The position numbers and the translations under genes are program-made. The notes below the pieces were generated by a model that was not told where the DNA came from, did no database searches, and saw only the letters and a program-made list of their open reading frames with translations. A stretch of DNA of 64,000 bases. It comes from Kitasatospora sp. NBC_00374. Its GTDB lineage: Bacteria > Actinomycetota > Actinomycetes > Streptomycetales > Streptomycetaceae. Numbering within the stretch: position 1 is the stretch's first letter; each line of letters begins with the position of its first letter. The stretch is taken from positions 868,001 to 932,000 of the forward strand of contig NZ_CP107964.1 in the NCBI RefSeq assembly GCF_041434935.1, written 5' to 3'. Shown here piece by piece: positions 53,984-63,107 of this stretch.

Positions 53984-54177
53984 AAGGGAGGCGAGGGCGA
54001 CGGCCGCGGTCCGCGACGGCCTGGTGGAGCGGATCCGCCGGGCGGTGGACGGCGGCGACGGCGAGGCGGTGGAGCCTGTGCCGGTCGCCCTCGCCGCCGT
54101 GGCGGACGGACGGCCGCCGGCGCGGGTCGAGGCCGCGCTCGGCCGCCGTCCGCCACGGCCCGTCCCGGGGCGGCGCG

Positions 54178-55692
54178 TCAGAGTGTGGCGCTCCCCCTCG
54201 GCACGGGCGCGAACGAACGCTGCACGCCGGCGGCCGGGCCGACGGTCCAGTCCGGGTGGTGGGGCATCGGCGGGGTCCGGTCGCCGTAGAGCCAGGCGTT
54301 CAGAAAGGGGCCGAGATCCCGGCCGGCCACCCGGGACGCGGTGGTGATGTAGTCGCCGGTGCTCGCGGTGCCGTGCTGGTACCGCCGCAGGAACTCGCGC
54401 TCGATCCGGTTGAACACGTCCGGACCGACCTCCTCCTGCAGCGCGTACAGCGCCAGGACGCCGCCGAGGTAGCGCTGGCTGTCGAAGAGGTTCGCCGCGT
54501 TCGGGGCCGCCACCGGGCCGGAGTCGTGGCGCCACTGGTCGCCCCGGGCGTAGGTGTCCTTCATCCGGGCCTCGAAGGAGGTGAAGCCCAGCGAGTCCGG
54601 CCAGCCGCGCTCGTACCGGTAGAGCAGCCCGTAGAAGTCCGCGTGGCCCTCGTTGAGCCAGAGGTCGGCCCAGTTCTGCGGGGTGACGCTGTCGCCGAAC
54701 CAGGAGTGCACCAGCTCGTGCACCATGTGCGAGCCGATCTTCGCCTCCGGCTGGAGCAGGAAGGCCGGCTTGTAGATGGTCAGGGTCTGGGTCTCCAGAC
54801 CGGTGAAGTCGAAGGCCTCCGGGTCGTCCGTGTCCGCGGGCATCAGGCCGTACGTCTCGAACGGGAAGGCCCCGAGCCGCTGTTCGAGCCAGCCGAGCTG
54901 GCCCGGCGTCAGCGCCAGCGCGGGCTCGGTGGCGGCGGCCCGGGTGGTCGGGACGACGTCGCGCAGCGGCGTGCCGTCGGGGCCGCGGCGTTCTCTGACC
55001 GTGTAGGCGCCGACCGAGACCTGGAGCAGCTCGGTGGCCATCGGGTAGCGCGAGACGTAGGTACGGGTGGTCTGCCCGTCGCGCGCGGCGCCGGCGGCGA
55101 GCGTGCCGTTGGCGACGCCGAGCAGCTGGTCCGGGGCGGTGACCCGGACGGTGAAGCGGGCCTTGTCACTGGGGTGGTCGTTGCAGGGGAAGACGGTGTG
55201 CGCGCCGTCCGGCTGCCCGGCGACGGCGAACCCGTCGTCGGTGGGCACCCAGCCCGTGTGCGGCAGCGAGGCGCGCGGATCGGCGGTGTACGCCACCGAG
55301 ACCGTCATGACCGCGCCGGCCGGGACGGCGCGGCCCGGCTCGACCACCAGCTTCTCGTCGTGCAGCCGGAAGGCGGCCGGCGCCCCGTCGACGCGTACCG
55401 CGTGCACGTCCAGCCCGAGCGCGTCCAGCTCGAACCGGGGCAGCCGCTCCAGGCTGCGCGCGGTGACCCGCGCGGTGGCGTCGACCTTGCGGCTGTCGGG
55501 GCGGTAGGTGAAGTCCAGGTCGTAGCGCTCGACGTCGTAGCCGGCGTTGCCGAGCGCGGGATAGACCGGGTCCGCGGGCCCGCCCCGGGGCGCCAGCGGC
55601 GCGGCGGGACTGCCGGAGGACCAGACCATCGCGGCCGCGAGGAGCACGACGGCGCCGGTACGGGAGGGGTTCAGCGCAACCACCACTTCCAT
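54178..55692 (-). CDS. Secreted M1-family metallopeptidase
   Basis: 504 residues. Zinc site HELVHSWFGDSV near residue 325 with the third ligand in LWLNEGHADF, the standard HExxH-18-E of M1 peptidases. The usual exopeptidase GAMEN motif is replaced by FTGLETQ, as in other actinobacterial secreted members. An N-terminal hydrophobic segment (residues about 10-28, TGAVVLLAAAMVWSSG) is a signal peptide. The ATG at 55692 is preferred, but the ribosome site is weak and an in-frame GTG at 55710 is possible. Confidence 0.88.
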   Translation of the reverse strand: MEVVVALNPSRTGAVVLLAAAMVWSSGSPAAPLAPRGGPADPVYPALGNAGYDVERYDLDFTYRPDSRKVDATARVTARSLERLPRFELDALGLDVHAVRVDGAPAAFRLHDEKLVVEPGRAVPAGAVMTVSVAYTADPRASLPHTGWVPTDDGFAVAGQPDGAHTVFPCNDHPSDKARFTVRVTAPDQLLGVANGTLAAGAARDGQTTRTYVSRYPMATELLQVSVGAYTVRERRGPDGTPLRDVVPTTRAAATEPALALTPGQLGWLEQRLGAFPFETYGLMPADTDDPEAFDFTGLETQTLTIYKPAFLLQPEAKIGSHMVHELVHSWFGDSVTPQNWADLWLNEGHADFYGLLYRYERGWPDSLGFTSFEARMKDTYARGDQWRHDSGPVAAPNAANLFDSQRYLGGVLALYALQEEVGPDVFNRIEREFLRRYQHGTASTGDYITTASRVAGRDLGPFLNAWLYGDRTPPMPHHPDWTVGPAAGVQRSFAPVPRGSATL

Positions 55693-55780
55693 GTGCTGTT
55701 CAGACGTCACACATGGTAACCGGCAGGGTAATCGGGGCCGACGCGGCGTCAGGTCCTGCGCCGCGCCGGGCACGGCCGGG

Positions 55781-55996
55781 TCAGATCGAGAAGATCCGGC
55801 CGACCATGAACAGGACGCAGGCGAGCACCATCACGGCGATCAGCAGCATGGGTGCCCAGCCCGGCCAGGCGTTGTGCAGCTCCGGGGCCTCGGGGGTCGA
55901 GATCTCGTGGCTGGTGCTCGACTCGCACTCCGGGGTCTCGGCCGGTTCGGGGCCGAGCGGGACAGGGCGGGCACCCGGGTGTGCGGCAGTGGTCAT
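55781..55996 (-). CDS. Small single-helix membrane protein (DUF6480-type)
   Basis: 71 residues. A soluble acidic/polar N-terminal half (1-45) is followed by WAPMLLIAVMVLACVLFMVG, one membrane helix, and a short basic end. This pattern fits a short streptomycete family I recall as DUF6480. GGAGG precedes the ATG. Function unknown. Confidence 0.75.
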   Translation of the reverse strand: MTTAAHPGARPVPLGPEPAETPECESSTSHEISTPEAPELHNAWPGWAPMLLIAVMVLACVLFMVGRIFSI

Positions 55997-56169
55997 GGTG
56001 TCCTCCGACGCTCGCGGTACCGCGGCCCGGGGCAGGTCGCGGCCTACCCACCAGCGTCGCGCGCCGAGGCCGCCGGGGCCACCCGCGGCCTCGACGCGCA
56101 CCGCTCCCGCGGACGGACCAGCATGGGAGCCGACCCGGGGAACCCCGGGCGGACACCCGGGAGGCCGCC

Positions 56170-57711
56170 GTGCTGCACCGCATCGCCGAGATCTCCCGCG
56201 CGGTCGCCGCCGAACCGGCCCGCAACGCCAAGGTCGGCCTGCTGGCGGGCCTGCTGCGCGAACTCGGCCCGGCCGAGGGGGCGGCGGCGGTCGCCCTGCT
56301 GTCCGGTGAGTCCCGGCGGCAGCGGATCGGGGTCGGCCCGGCGGCGCTGGGCGACCTGCCCGCCCCGGCGCCGGCGCCCTCGTTGGGGGTCCTGGAGACG
56401 GAGGACGCGCTGGCCGCGATCGCGGCCGTGCACGGCGCGGGCGCCCGGGCCGAGCGCCGACGGCTGCTGGACGCGCTGTTCGGACGGGCGACCGGGCCGG
56501 AGCAGGAGCTGCTGGCCGGTGTGCTGGTCGGCGACCTGCGGCAGGGCGCGCTCGACGCACTGCTGGGCGACGCGGTGGCGAAGGCCGCCGGCGTCCCGGC
56601 CCCGGCCGTGCGGCGCGCCCTGATGCTGCGCGGCTCGGCCCGCGCGGTGGCGGGCGCCGCCCTCACGGACGGTGAGCCGGCGCTGCGCGCCTTCGGCCTG
56701 CGGGTGGGCCGGGCGGTGCGGCCGATGCTGGCGGCGGCCGCACCGGACACCGCGGCCGCGCTGGAGCGGATCGACGGCCCCGCGGCGCTGGAGTGGAAGC
56801 TGGACGGGATCCGGGTCCAGGTGCACCGGGACGGCCGGGAGGTGGCCGTGTTCACCCGCAGCCTGGACGAGATCACCGGGCGCGTCCCGGAACTGGTCGA
56901 GGCGGCGTTGGCCCTGCCGGTCGGCTCGGCCGTCCTGGACGGAGAGGCGATCGCGCTCGGCCCGGGCGGTCGGCCGCGCCCGTTCCAGGTGACGGCGGCC
57001 CGGGCCGCCTCCCGCCAGGACCCGGCCCGACTGCGCGCCGAGACTCCGCTGCGGCCGTTCTTCTTCGATCTGCTGCACCTGGACGGCACCGACCTGCTCG
57101 ATCTCCCGGCCGCCCGGCGCTGGGCCGCGCTGGAGCAGGCCGTCCCCGCCGGGCTGCGGGTGCCGGGCCTGCTCACCGGGGATCCCGGGCAGGCCGAGGC
57201 CTTCCTGCGGGACGCCCTCGGCCACGGGCACGAGGGTGTCCTCGTGAAGGACCCGGCGGCGCCGTACGCGGCGGGCCGGCGCGGTGCGGGCTGGATCAAG
57301 GTGAAGCCGCACCACACCCTGGACCTGGTGGTGCTGGCGGCCGAGTGGGGCTCGGGCCGTCGCCGGGGATTCCTGAGCAACCTGCACCTGGGCGCCCGGG
57401 CGGCCGGGGCACAGGGGCTGCCGCCGTGGGTGATGCTGGGCAAGACGTTCAAGGGGCTGACCGACGAGCTGCTGGTGTGGCAGACCCGGGAGCTGCTGGC
57501 CCGGGAGGTCGGGCGGGACTCCACCACCGTCCGGGTCCGGCCGGAGCTGGTGGTGGAGGTCGCCTTCGACGGCCTGCAGCGCAGCCCCCGCTATCCGGCG
57601 GGCCTGGCACTGCGGTTCGCCCGGGTGGTCCGCTACCGGGACGACAAGCTCGCCGAGGAGGCGGACACCGTCGCCGCGGTCCGCGCACTGGCCGCCGCCG
57701 GGCCCGGCTGA
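56170..57711 (+). CDS. ATP-dependent DNA ligase
   Basis: 513 residues, the size of LigB-type actinobacterial ligases. N-terminal helical DNA-binding region, nucleotidyltransferase motif I EWKLDGIRVQVH near residue 209 (AMP-binding Lys), motif III-like RPFFFDLLHLDG, motif IV HEGVLVKDP and motif V GAGWIKVKPHHTLDLVVLAA. It seals nicks using ATP and is an accessory to the main NAD-dependent ligase. GTG start with GGGAGG. It converges on the pseudouridine synthase gene with only ten bases between. Confidence 0.93.
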   Translation: MLHRIAEISRAVAAEPARNAKVGLLAGLLRELGPAEGAAAVALLSGESRRQRIGVGPAALGDLPAPAPAPSLGVLETEDALAAIAAVHGAGARAERRRLLDALFGRATGPEQELLAGVLVGDLRQGALDALLGDAVAKAAGVPAPAVRRALMLRGSARAVAGAALTDGEPALRAFGLRVGRAVRPMLAAAAPDTAAALERIDGPAALEWKLDGIRVQVHRDGREVAVFTRSLDEITGRVPELVEAALALPVGSAVLDGEAIALGPGGRPRPFQVTAARAASRQDPARLRAETPLRPFFFDLLHLDGTDLLDLPAARRWAALEQAVPAGLRVPGLLTGDPGQAEAFLRDALGHGHEGVLVKDPAAPYAAGRRGAGWIKVKPHHTLDLVVLAAEWGSGRRRGFLSNLHLGARAAGAQGLPPWVMLGKTFKGLTDELLVWQTRELLAREVGRDSTTVRVRPELVVEVAFDGLQRSPRYPAGLALRFARVVRYRDDKLAEEADTVAAVRALAAAGPG

Positions 57712-57721
57712 GCGGGCCCGG

Positions 57722-58669
57722 CTACGGCGCGTCCCACTCCTGCGGCGCCGTCCAGGCGGCCAGCTCGCGGCGGCTGTGGAAGAGCTGCCGGACGCCGGTC
57801 ACCGGGTCGGTGAACTCCAGGGTGCGGGCGAGGAGTTGGAGCGGCCGGCGGAAGTCGTCCGGGGCCGGTTCGGCGAGCACCTCGGGGTAGAGCGGGTCGC
57901 CGAGGATGGGCAGGCCGCAGGCCGACATGTGCAGGCGCAGCTGGTGGGTGCGGCCGGTGTGCGGGTGCAGCCGGTAGCGGGCCAGACCGCCGCGGTGGCC
58001 GAGCAGCTCGATCCGGCTCTCGGCGTTCGGCTCGCCGGGGACCTCGCGGGAGGCGAGCTCGCCGCGTTCCTTGACGATCCGGCTGCGGACGGTGCGCGGC
58101 AGCGGGAGCGCGGGGTCGAAGCGGGCGACGGCCTCGTACTCCTTGCGGACCAGCCGGTGTTCGAACAGCCCCTGGTAGGCGCCGCGGTGGCGGGGGTCGG
58201 CGACGAACATCACCAGGCCCGCGGTGAGCCGGTCCAGGCGGTGCGCGGGGCTCAGCCGGGGCAGGCCGAGGTCGCGGCGCAGCCGGGCGAGGGCGGTCTG
58301 CGCGACGTGGCGGCCGCGCGGGGTGGTGGCGAGGAAGTGCGGTTTGTCGGCGATCACCAGCCGGTCGTCCTGGTACAGGACGTCGACCGCGAACGGGACG
58401 GGGGTCTCGGCGGGCAGTTCGCGGTGGAACCAGAGGTACTCGCCGGGGCGGTAGGGGCGGTCGGCGGTGATCGGGCCGTCCTGGGCGGTGAACTCGCCGC
58501 CGTCCAGCATCGCCTCGACGCGCTCGGCGCCGACGGCGGCCGCGTAGCGTTCGAGCAGGTACTCCCTGGCGGTCGGCCAGGAGCCGGTCACGGGCAGTCG
58601 CAGCCGGACCGGGTCGACGCCGTGGCGCTGCGGGAGGGGACTGACCGGTACCCCGGACTTGCGCCTCAT
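57722..58669 (-). CDS. RluA-family RNA pseudouridine synthase
   Basis: 315 residues. Catalytic Asp in SPAHRLDRLTAGLVMF near residue 147 (HRLDxxTSG motif variant), with DRLVIADKPHFLATTP before it and HPHTGRTHQLRLHMSACGL after it. Modifies uridines in rRNA or tRNA; the target is not fixed by sequence. A preceding GGAGGG is about eleven bases from the ATG. Confidence 0.9.
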   Translation of the reverse strand: MRRKSGVPVSPLPQRHGVDPVRLRLPVTGSWPTAREYLLERYAAAVGAERVEAMLDGGEFTAQDGPITADRPYRPGEYLWFHRELPAETPVPFAVDVLYQDDRLVIADKPHFLATTPRGRHVAQTALARLRRDLGLPRLSPAHRLDRLTAGLVMFVADPRHRGAYQGLFEHRLVRKEYEAVARFDPALPLPRTVRSRIVKERGELASREVPGEPNAESRIELLGHRGGLARYRLHPHTGRTHQLRLHMSACGLPILGDPLYPEVLAEPAPDDFRRPLQLLARTLEFTDPVTGVRQLFHSRRELAAWTAPQEWDAP

Positions 58670-58744
58670 CGGCCGGACACCCTCCGTCTGCTGCTGACTC
58701 CGGCCCCGCGGGGCTCGTCCGACGGGACCCAGCCAACCATCCGA

Positions 58745-58788
58745 CCCGGCCCGCGTCCCAATCCGCCCCGGCCCGCGTCCCGATTCGC
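58745..58788. repeat. 22-bp tandem repeat, two copies
   Basis: Units begin CCCGGCCCGCGTCCC and follow each other directly, differing at two positions near the end. They lie in the 198-bp upstream region of the large sensor gene. Confidence 0.8.
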
Positions 58789-58867
58789 GCCCTCCGCCGG
58801 ATGGGCGGCGCGGGACGGGCATGCGACGATGGCAGGGCGGAACGCCGACCTCCGGGCGGGTGCCTAG

Positions 58868-61800
58868 ATGGACACCAACGAGCACCACAGGACTATCCCT
58901 CCGACCCGCAACTCCCTGGCAGCGCCCGAGCAGGGCGGGGCCGAGCGCGGCGGGCGGGCTTCGGACGGCCTGCTGATGGTCCCGATCGCGACTGCGCTGG
59001 TCGGCCAGGACGGGCGGATCCTGCACTGGAGCCCGGACGCGGAGGCCCTGCTCGGTTACAGCGCGCAGCAGGCGGTGGGGGCGCCGGCCGCGCAGCTGCT
59101 GGTCTCGGCGGAGCAGCGGCCCGAGGTGATGGCGCTGTTCTCGGACATCCTGCACGGCCGGGCCTGGTCGGGTGTGTTCCCGGTGCGGCACAGGTCGGGG
59201 CACGACGTGAACCTGGAGTTCCGGACGCACCCGATCGCGGGGCCCGGCGGGCAGCCGCTGGTGCTGGCGGTGGCCTCGGACGTGACGGCGCTGCGGCGGC
59301 TGCAGTCGGACCTGGCGGTGCTGGACGGTTTCTTCACGCAGTCCCCGGTGGGGATGGCGGTGTACGACGACGAGCTGCGGTTCGTCCGGCTGAACGAGGC
59401 GCTGGCGCGGATCAACGGGATCCCGATCGGCGAGCACCTGGGCCGGACGATCACCGAGGTGCTGCCGGGCCTGAACGGGGAGGAGATCGAGGCGGTGATG
59501 CGCGACGTCCTGGCGGGCGGCGACGCGGTGGTCGACACCCGTTCGCACGGCCGGACGCCGGGCGATCCCGGGCACGACCACGCCTGGTCGGCGTCATACT
59601 TCCGGCTGCAGCAGCCGGACGGCCAGGTGCTGGGGGTCAGCTCGACCATCGTGGACGTCACCCAGCGGCACCAGGCCGAGCAGCTGGCGGCGAAGGCCCA
59701 GGACCGGCTGGCGGTGCTGGCCGACGCGAGCGCGTCCATCGGCACCACCCTCGACCTGCGGCGCACCGCCCGGGAGCTGGCGGAGGCGCTGGTCCCGCGG
59801 CTGACCGACACGGTCGGTGTGTTCGCGCTGGAGCACCTGGTGGCGGGCAACGACCCGCACCCGTCGGCCCCGCTGCTGGTGCGCCGGCTGGCGGTGGCCA
59901 CCGTCGACCCGGCCCACCCCGTGCAGGACCTGCCGACCGAGTCGGTGCACCAGGTGCCGCCGGAGTCGGCGTACGCCCGGGCGCTGGCGACGGGCCGGAC
60001 GGTGACCATGCCCAACTGGGAGCTGCCGCTGCTGGCGGACCAGGTGCCGCCCGAGCGTCTGCAGGGGTACCTGGGCGACCAGCCGCGCCCGGTGGTGATC
60101 ACCCCGCTGGTGGCCCGGGGCACGGTGCTGGGCATGGTGGTGTACTCGCGGCGGGCCGGGCGGGACCCGTTCGGGGAGTCCGACCTGACGCTGGGCGACG
60201 AGCTGGCGGCGCGCGCGGCGGTGGCGATCGACAACGCCCGGCTGTACCAGCGCCAGCAGCAGACCGCCCAGGCGCGCGAGCAGGCGCTGCGGGAGGCCAG
60301 GGCGGCGCAGGAGCGGCTGGCGCTGGTGAACACCGCGACGGCGCGCATCGGTACCACCCTCGACCTGGTGCAGACGGCCCGGGAGCTGGCCGAGATGGCC
60401 ACGCCCCGGCTGGCGGACACGGTGGTGGTGGAGGTGCTGGACGCGCTGGTGCGGGGCGCGAGCGGGCCGGGCCCGGGGCGGGCGGACCGTTCGGCGGTGC
60501 TGCGGCGGATGGCGTACCACACGGTGCAGGGCAGTGGGATGTTCCCGGTCACACCGGTCGGCTCGGTGCACCGCTTCCACCCGACCACGCCGAACGCCTG
60601 GGTGCTGGCGCACCGGCGGCCGGTGTTCCTGCCGACCATCGACGACCGGGCGCTGAACTGGTTCAACGACGACGAGGAGCGGGCCGTCGCCGTGCGTGAG
60701 CAGCGGGTCCGCTCGCTCATGGTGGTGCCGCTGATCGCGCGGGGCGCGGCGGTGGGTGTGGCGACCTTCTACCGCAGCGTGACCGACCGGCCGTACGACG
60801 AGGAGGACCTGACGCTCGCGGCCGAGCTGGCGGCCCGGGCGGCGGTCTCGATCGACAACGCGCTCCTCTACACCCGCGAGCGGGACGCCGCCGAGCAGCG
60901 CCAGCGGGCGCTGGAGGCGGCGGGCGCGGCCCAGCAGCGGCTGGCACTGCTGAACGAGGCGAGCACCCGGATCGGCACCACGCTGGATCTGCACCGGACG
61001 GCACAGGAGCTGGTGGAGGTGGTGGTGCCGCGGTTCGCGGACTTCACCACGGTGGACGTGCTGGAGTCGGTGCTGCAGGGCGACGATCCGGATCCGGTGC
61101 CGACCGACGGCTCGGTGCTGATGCGGGCGATCGCGATCGGTGAGATCGACGAGGAGGGGCGGATGGCCGAGGCCGCCGATCCGATCGGCGGGACCTCGCA
61201 GTCGGCGAAGCTGTACGCGCAGAGCCTGCGGACCGGCCGGTCCATCCTGGTGCCGCATGTGGACGAGCCGGCGCTGCAGCGGATCGTGGCCCACCCGGAC
61301 CGGGTCCAGCCGAGCCTGGAGGCGGGGGTGCACTCGTACCTGATGGTGCCGTTGCTGGCCCGCGGGACGGTGCTGGGCGGGGCGGAGTTCATCAGGACCC
61401 GCAATCCGGATCCGTTCACCGCGGCGGACGTGGCGCTGGCCGAGGAGCTGGCGGCCCGGGCGGCGGTGTGCATCGACAACGCGCGGCTGTACCGGCGGGA
61501 GCGGGACACCGCGCTGACCCTGCAGCGCAGCCTGCTGCCGCAGGACGTGCACCGCACGCCGGGTCTGGAGATCGCCTACCGCTACCTGCCGAGCAGTGTG
61601 ATCAGCGAGGTCGGCGGCGACTGGTTCGACGTGGTGCCGCTGTCGGGCGGGCGGGTGGCGCTGATCGTCGGCGACGTGATGGGTCACGGTATCCGGGCCG
61701 CCGCCACCATGGGCCAGCTGCGGACGGTCGCCCGGACGCTGATCACGCTCGACATCGACCCGGCGCGGGTGCTGCGCCGCCTCGACGACGCGACGGCGGC

Positions 61801-62593
61801 GATCGGCGAGGGTCAGTTCGCGACCTGTGTCTGTGTGGTCTTCGACCCGGTGGACCGGGTCTGCACGGCCGCCACCGCCGGGCACCTGCCGCCGGTGCTG
61901 TCGGCGCCCGACGGCACCACCCGGCTGCTCACCATCCCGCCGGGGGCGCCGCTGGGGGTGGGCGGGGTGCCGTTCGACAGCATGAACTTCACCCTGCCGG
62001 AGGACGGGCTGCTGGTGCTGTACACGGACGGGCTGGTCGAGCGGCGCGGCCAGGACCTGGACGAGGGCATGGATCTGCTGTGCCGGACGGTCGCCGCCCG
62101 CAGCGGCACCCTGGAGGAGACCTGCGACGAGGTCATCGACGTGCTGGGCGCGCACAACGGCCAGGACGACGTGGCGGTGATCATGGCGCACGCGCGGCCG
62201 ATCGGCCGCGACCGGCTGGCGATGCTCTCCCTCGCGGGTGACCTCTCGATGGTCCGGCACGCCCGGCGCTTCGCCCGGCGGACGCTGGCCGGCTGGGGCC
62301 TGGCCGCGCTGAGCGACCAGGCGGAGCTGCTGACCAGCGAGTTGATCACCAACGCGCTGGTGCATGCCGGAGCACCCGTCCAACTGCGGCTGTTCCGCGA
62401 CAAGTTGCTCACGGTCGAGGTCTCGGACGTGGACAGCCACGAACCGCGGCTGCGCCGGGCCCGGGAGCAGGACGAGGGCGGCCGAGGCATGCACCTGGTG
62501 AACGAGCTCGCCCACCGCTGGGGCAGCCGGGCCACCCACGAGGGGAAGGTGGTCTGGTTCGAACTGGAGGTCCCGCCGGCCGGCCGGACCTGA
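58868..62593 (+). CDS. Multi-sensor regulator: PAS-PAS-GAF-GAF-GAF-SpoIIE phosphatase-HATPase
   Basis: 1241 residues, no membrane helix. PAS-like domains at about 35-135 and 150-270. Three consecutive GAF units begin at about 290, 490 and 700, each opening with the same signature (IGTTLDL, then a Thr/Ala ELAE/ELVE helix), so they arose by duplication. SpoIIE/PP2C phosphatase from about 880 (LQRSLLPQ, GGDWFDVVPLSGGRVALIVG, GHGIRAAATMGQLR) to 1110. A HATPase (anti-sigma-kinase-like) at 1120-1235 (LLTSELITNALVHAGA, GGRGMHLVNELAHRWGSR). Such proteins couple signals to dephosphorylation and phosphorylation of anti-sigma-factor antagonists. Ligands unknown. Confidence 0.9.
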   Translation: MDTNEHHRTIPPTRNSLAAPEQGGAERGGRASDGLLMVPIATALVGQDGRILHWSPDAEALLGYSAQQAVGAPAAQLLVSAEQRPEVMALFSDILHGRAWSGVFPVRHRSGHDVNLEFRTHPIAGPGGQPLVLAVASDVTALRRLQSDLAVLDGFFTQSPVGMAVYDDELRFVRLNEALARINGIPIGEHLGRTITEVLPGLNGEEIEAVMRDVLAGGDAVVDTRSHGRTPGDPGHDHAWSASYFRLQQPDGQVLGVSSTIVDVTQRHQAEQLAAKAQDRLAVLADASASIGTTLDLRRTARELAEALVPRLTDTVGVFALEHLVAGNDPHPSAPLLVRRLAVATVDPAHPVQDLPTESVHQVPPESAYARALATGRTVTMPNWELPLLADQVPPERLQGYLGDQPRPVVITPLVARGTVLGMVVYSRRAGRDPFGESDLTLGDELAARAAVAIDNARLYQRQQQTAQAREQALREARAAQERLALVNTATARIGTTLDLVQTARELAEMATPRLADTVVVEVLDALVRGASGPGPGRADRSAVLRRMAYHTVQGSGMFPVTPVGSVHRFHPTTPNAWVLAHRRPVFLPTIDDRALNWFNDDEERAVAVREQRVRSLMVVPLIARGAAVGVATFYRSVTDRPYDEEDLTLAAELAARAAVSIDNALLYTRERDAAEQRQRALEAAGAAQQRLALLNEASTRIGTTLDLHRTAQELVEVVVPRFADFTTVDVLESVLQGDDPDPVPTDGSVLMRAIAIGEIDEEGRMAEAADPIGGTSQSAKLYAQSLRTGRSILVPHVDEPALQRIVAHPDRVQPSLEAGVHSYLMVPLLARGTVLGGAEFIRTRNPDPFTAADVALAEELAARAAVCIDNARLYRRERDTALTLQRSLLPQDVHRTPGLEIAYRYLPSSVISEVGGDWFDVVPLSGGRVALIVGDVMGHGIRAAATMGQLRTVARTLITLDIDPARVLRRLDDATAAIGEGQFATCVCVVFDPVDRVCTAATAGHLPPVLSAPDGTTRLLTIPPGAPLGVGGVPFDSMNFTLPEDGLLVLYTDGLVERRGQDLDEGMDLLCRTVAARSGTLEETCDEVIDVLGAHNGQDDVAVIMAHARPIGRDRLAMLSLAGDLSMVRHARRFARRTLAGWGLAALSDQAELLTSELITNALVHAGAPVQLRLFRDKLLTVEVSDVDSHEPRLRRAREQDEGGRGMHLVNELAHRWGSRATHEGKVVWFELEVPPAGRT

Positions 62594-62726
62594 CCGCGCC
62601 GAGCCCCCAACGACCGTGGCTCGGTCGCGGCTGGTCCGGTCGGGTGACTGTGCGGAGTGGTTCGCACGCCACCGGCCCGGGCCGGTGGATCATCGGTCCC
62701 GTCCCTTTCCCAACCAGGAGGACTCG

Positions 62727-63041
62727 ATGCGTTCCAGCATTGCCAAGGTCACCACCGCCGCCCTGTTCGCCGGGCTCGCGCTGATCGGCGGGGCCGGTTC
62801 GGCCTCCGCCCACATGCACGACCACCCGCACGGCGCGCTCGCGGTCGGTGGCGACGCCGCGGCCATCGACGGCAGCGCCCTCGCGGTCGGCGGTGACGCG
62901 CTGGCCGACGGCGGCGACGCCCTGGCCGTCGGCGGCGACGCCTGGGCCGTGGCCGGGTCGGCGTTCGCGGTCGGCGGCGACGCCGCGGCCGACGGCGGCG
63001 ACGCCTTTGCTGTCGGCGGTGACGCAGGTTCGGCGGCCTGA
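62727..63041 (+). CDS. Small secreted protein made of nine heptapeptide repeats
   Basis: 104 residues. Signal peptide MRSSIAKVTTAALFAGLALI, with cleavage near ASA-HMH, then a His-rich HMHDHPHG. The rest is nine contiguous 7-residue units, in order: LAVGGDA, AAIDGSA, LAVGGDA, LADGGDA, LAVGGDA, WAVAGSA, FAVGGDA, AADGGDA, FAVGGDA, ending GSAA. The regular small/hydrophobic/Gly-Gly-Asp pattern could form a beta-roll or solenoid like the head of YadA-type adhesins, or bind metal through the aspartates and His cluster (inference). AGGAGG precedes the ATG. A strong terminator follows. Confidence 0.85.
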   Translation: MRSSIAKVTTAALFAGLALIGGAGSASAHMHDHPHGALAVGGDAAAIDGSALAVGGDALADGGDALAVGGDAWAVAGSAFAVGGDAAADGGDAFAVGGDAGSAA

Positions 63042-63058
63042 TTCACCGACCGTACAGC

Positions 63059-63094
63059 TGCGGCCGGGCTCCCCGTACGGGGTGCCCGGCCGCA
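63059..63094. terminator. Strong terminator between the repeat protein and SDR genes
   Basis: TGCGGCCGGGC / GCCCGGCCGCA with an inner CCCCG / CGGGG stem and a single T-T mismatch. Serves two convergent genes. Confidence 0.8.
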
Positions 63095-63107
63095 GTCCCG
63101 TGTCCGG

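Noticed and set aside
59594..62539. 981-codon antisense frame opposite the multi-sensor gene
   Set aside because: Shadow of the GAF/SpoIIE/HATPase gene; no start signal or motif.
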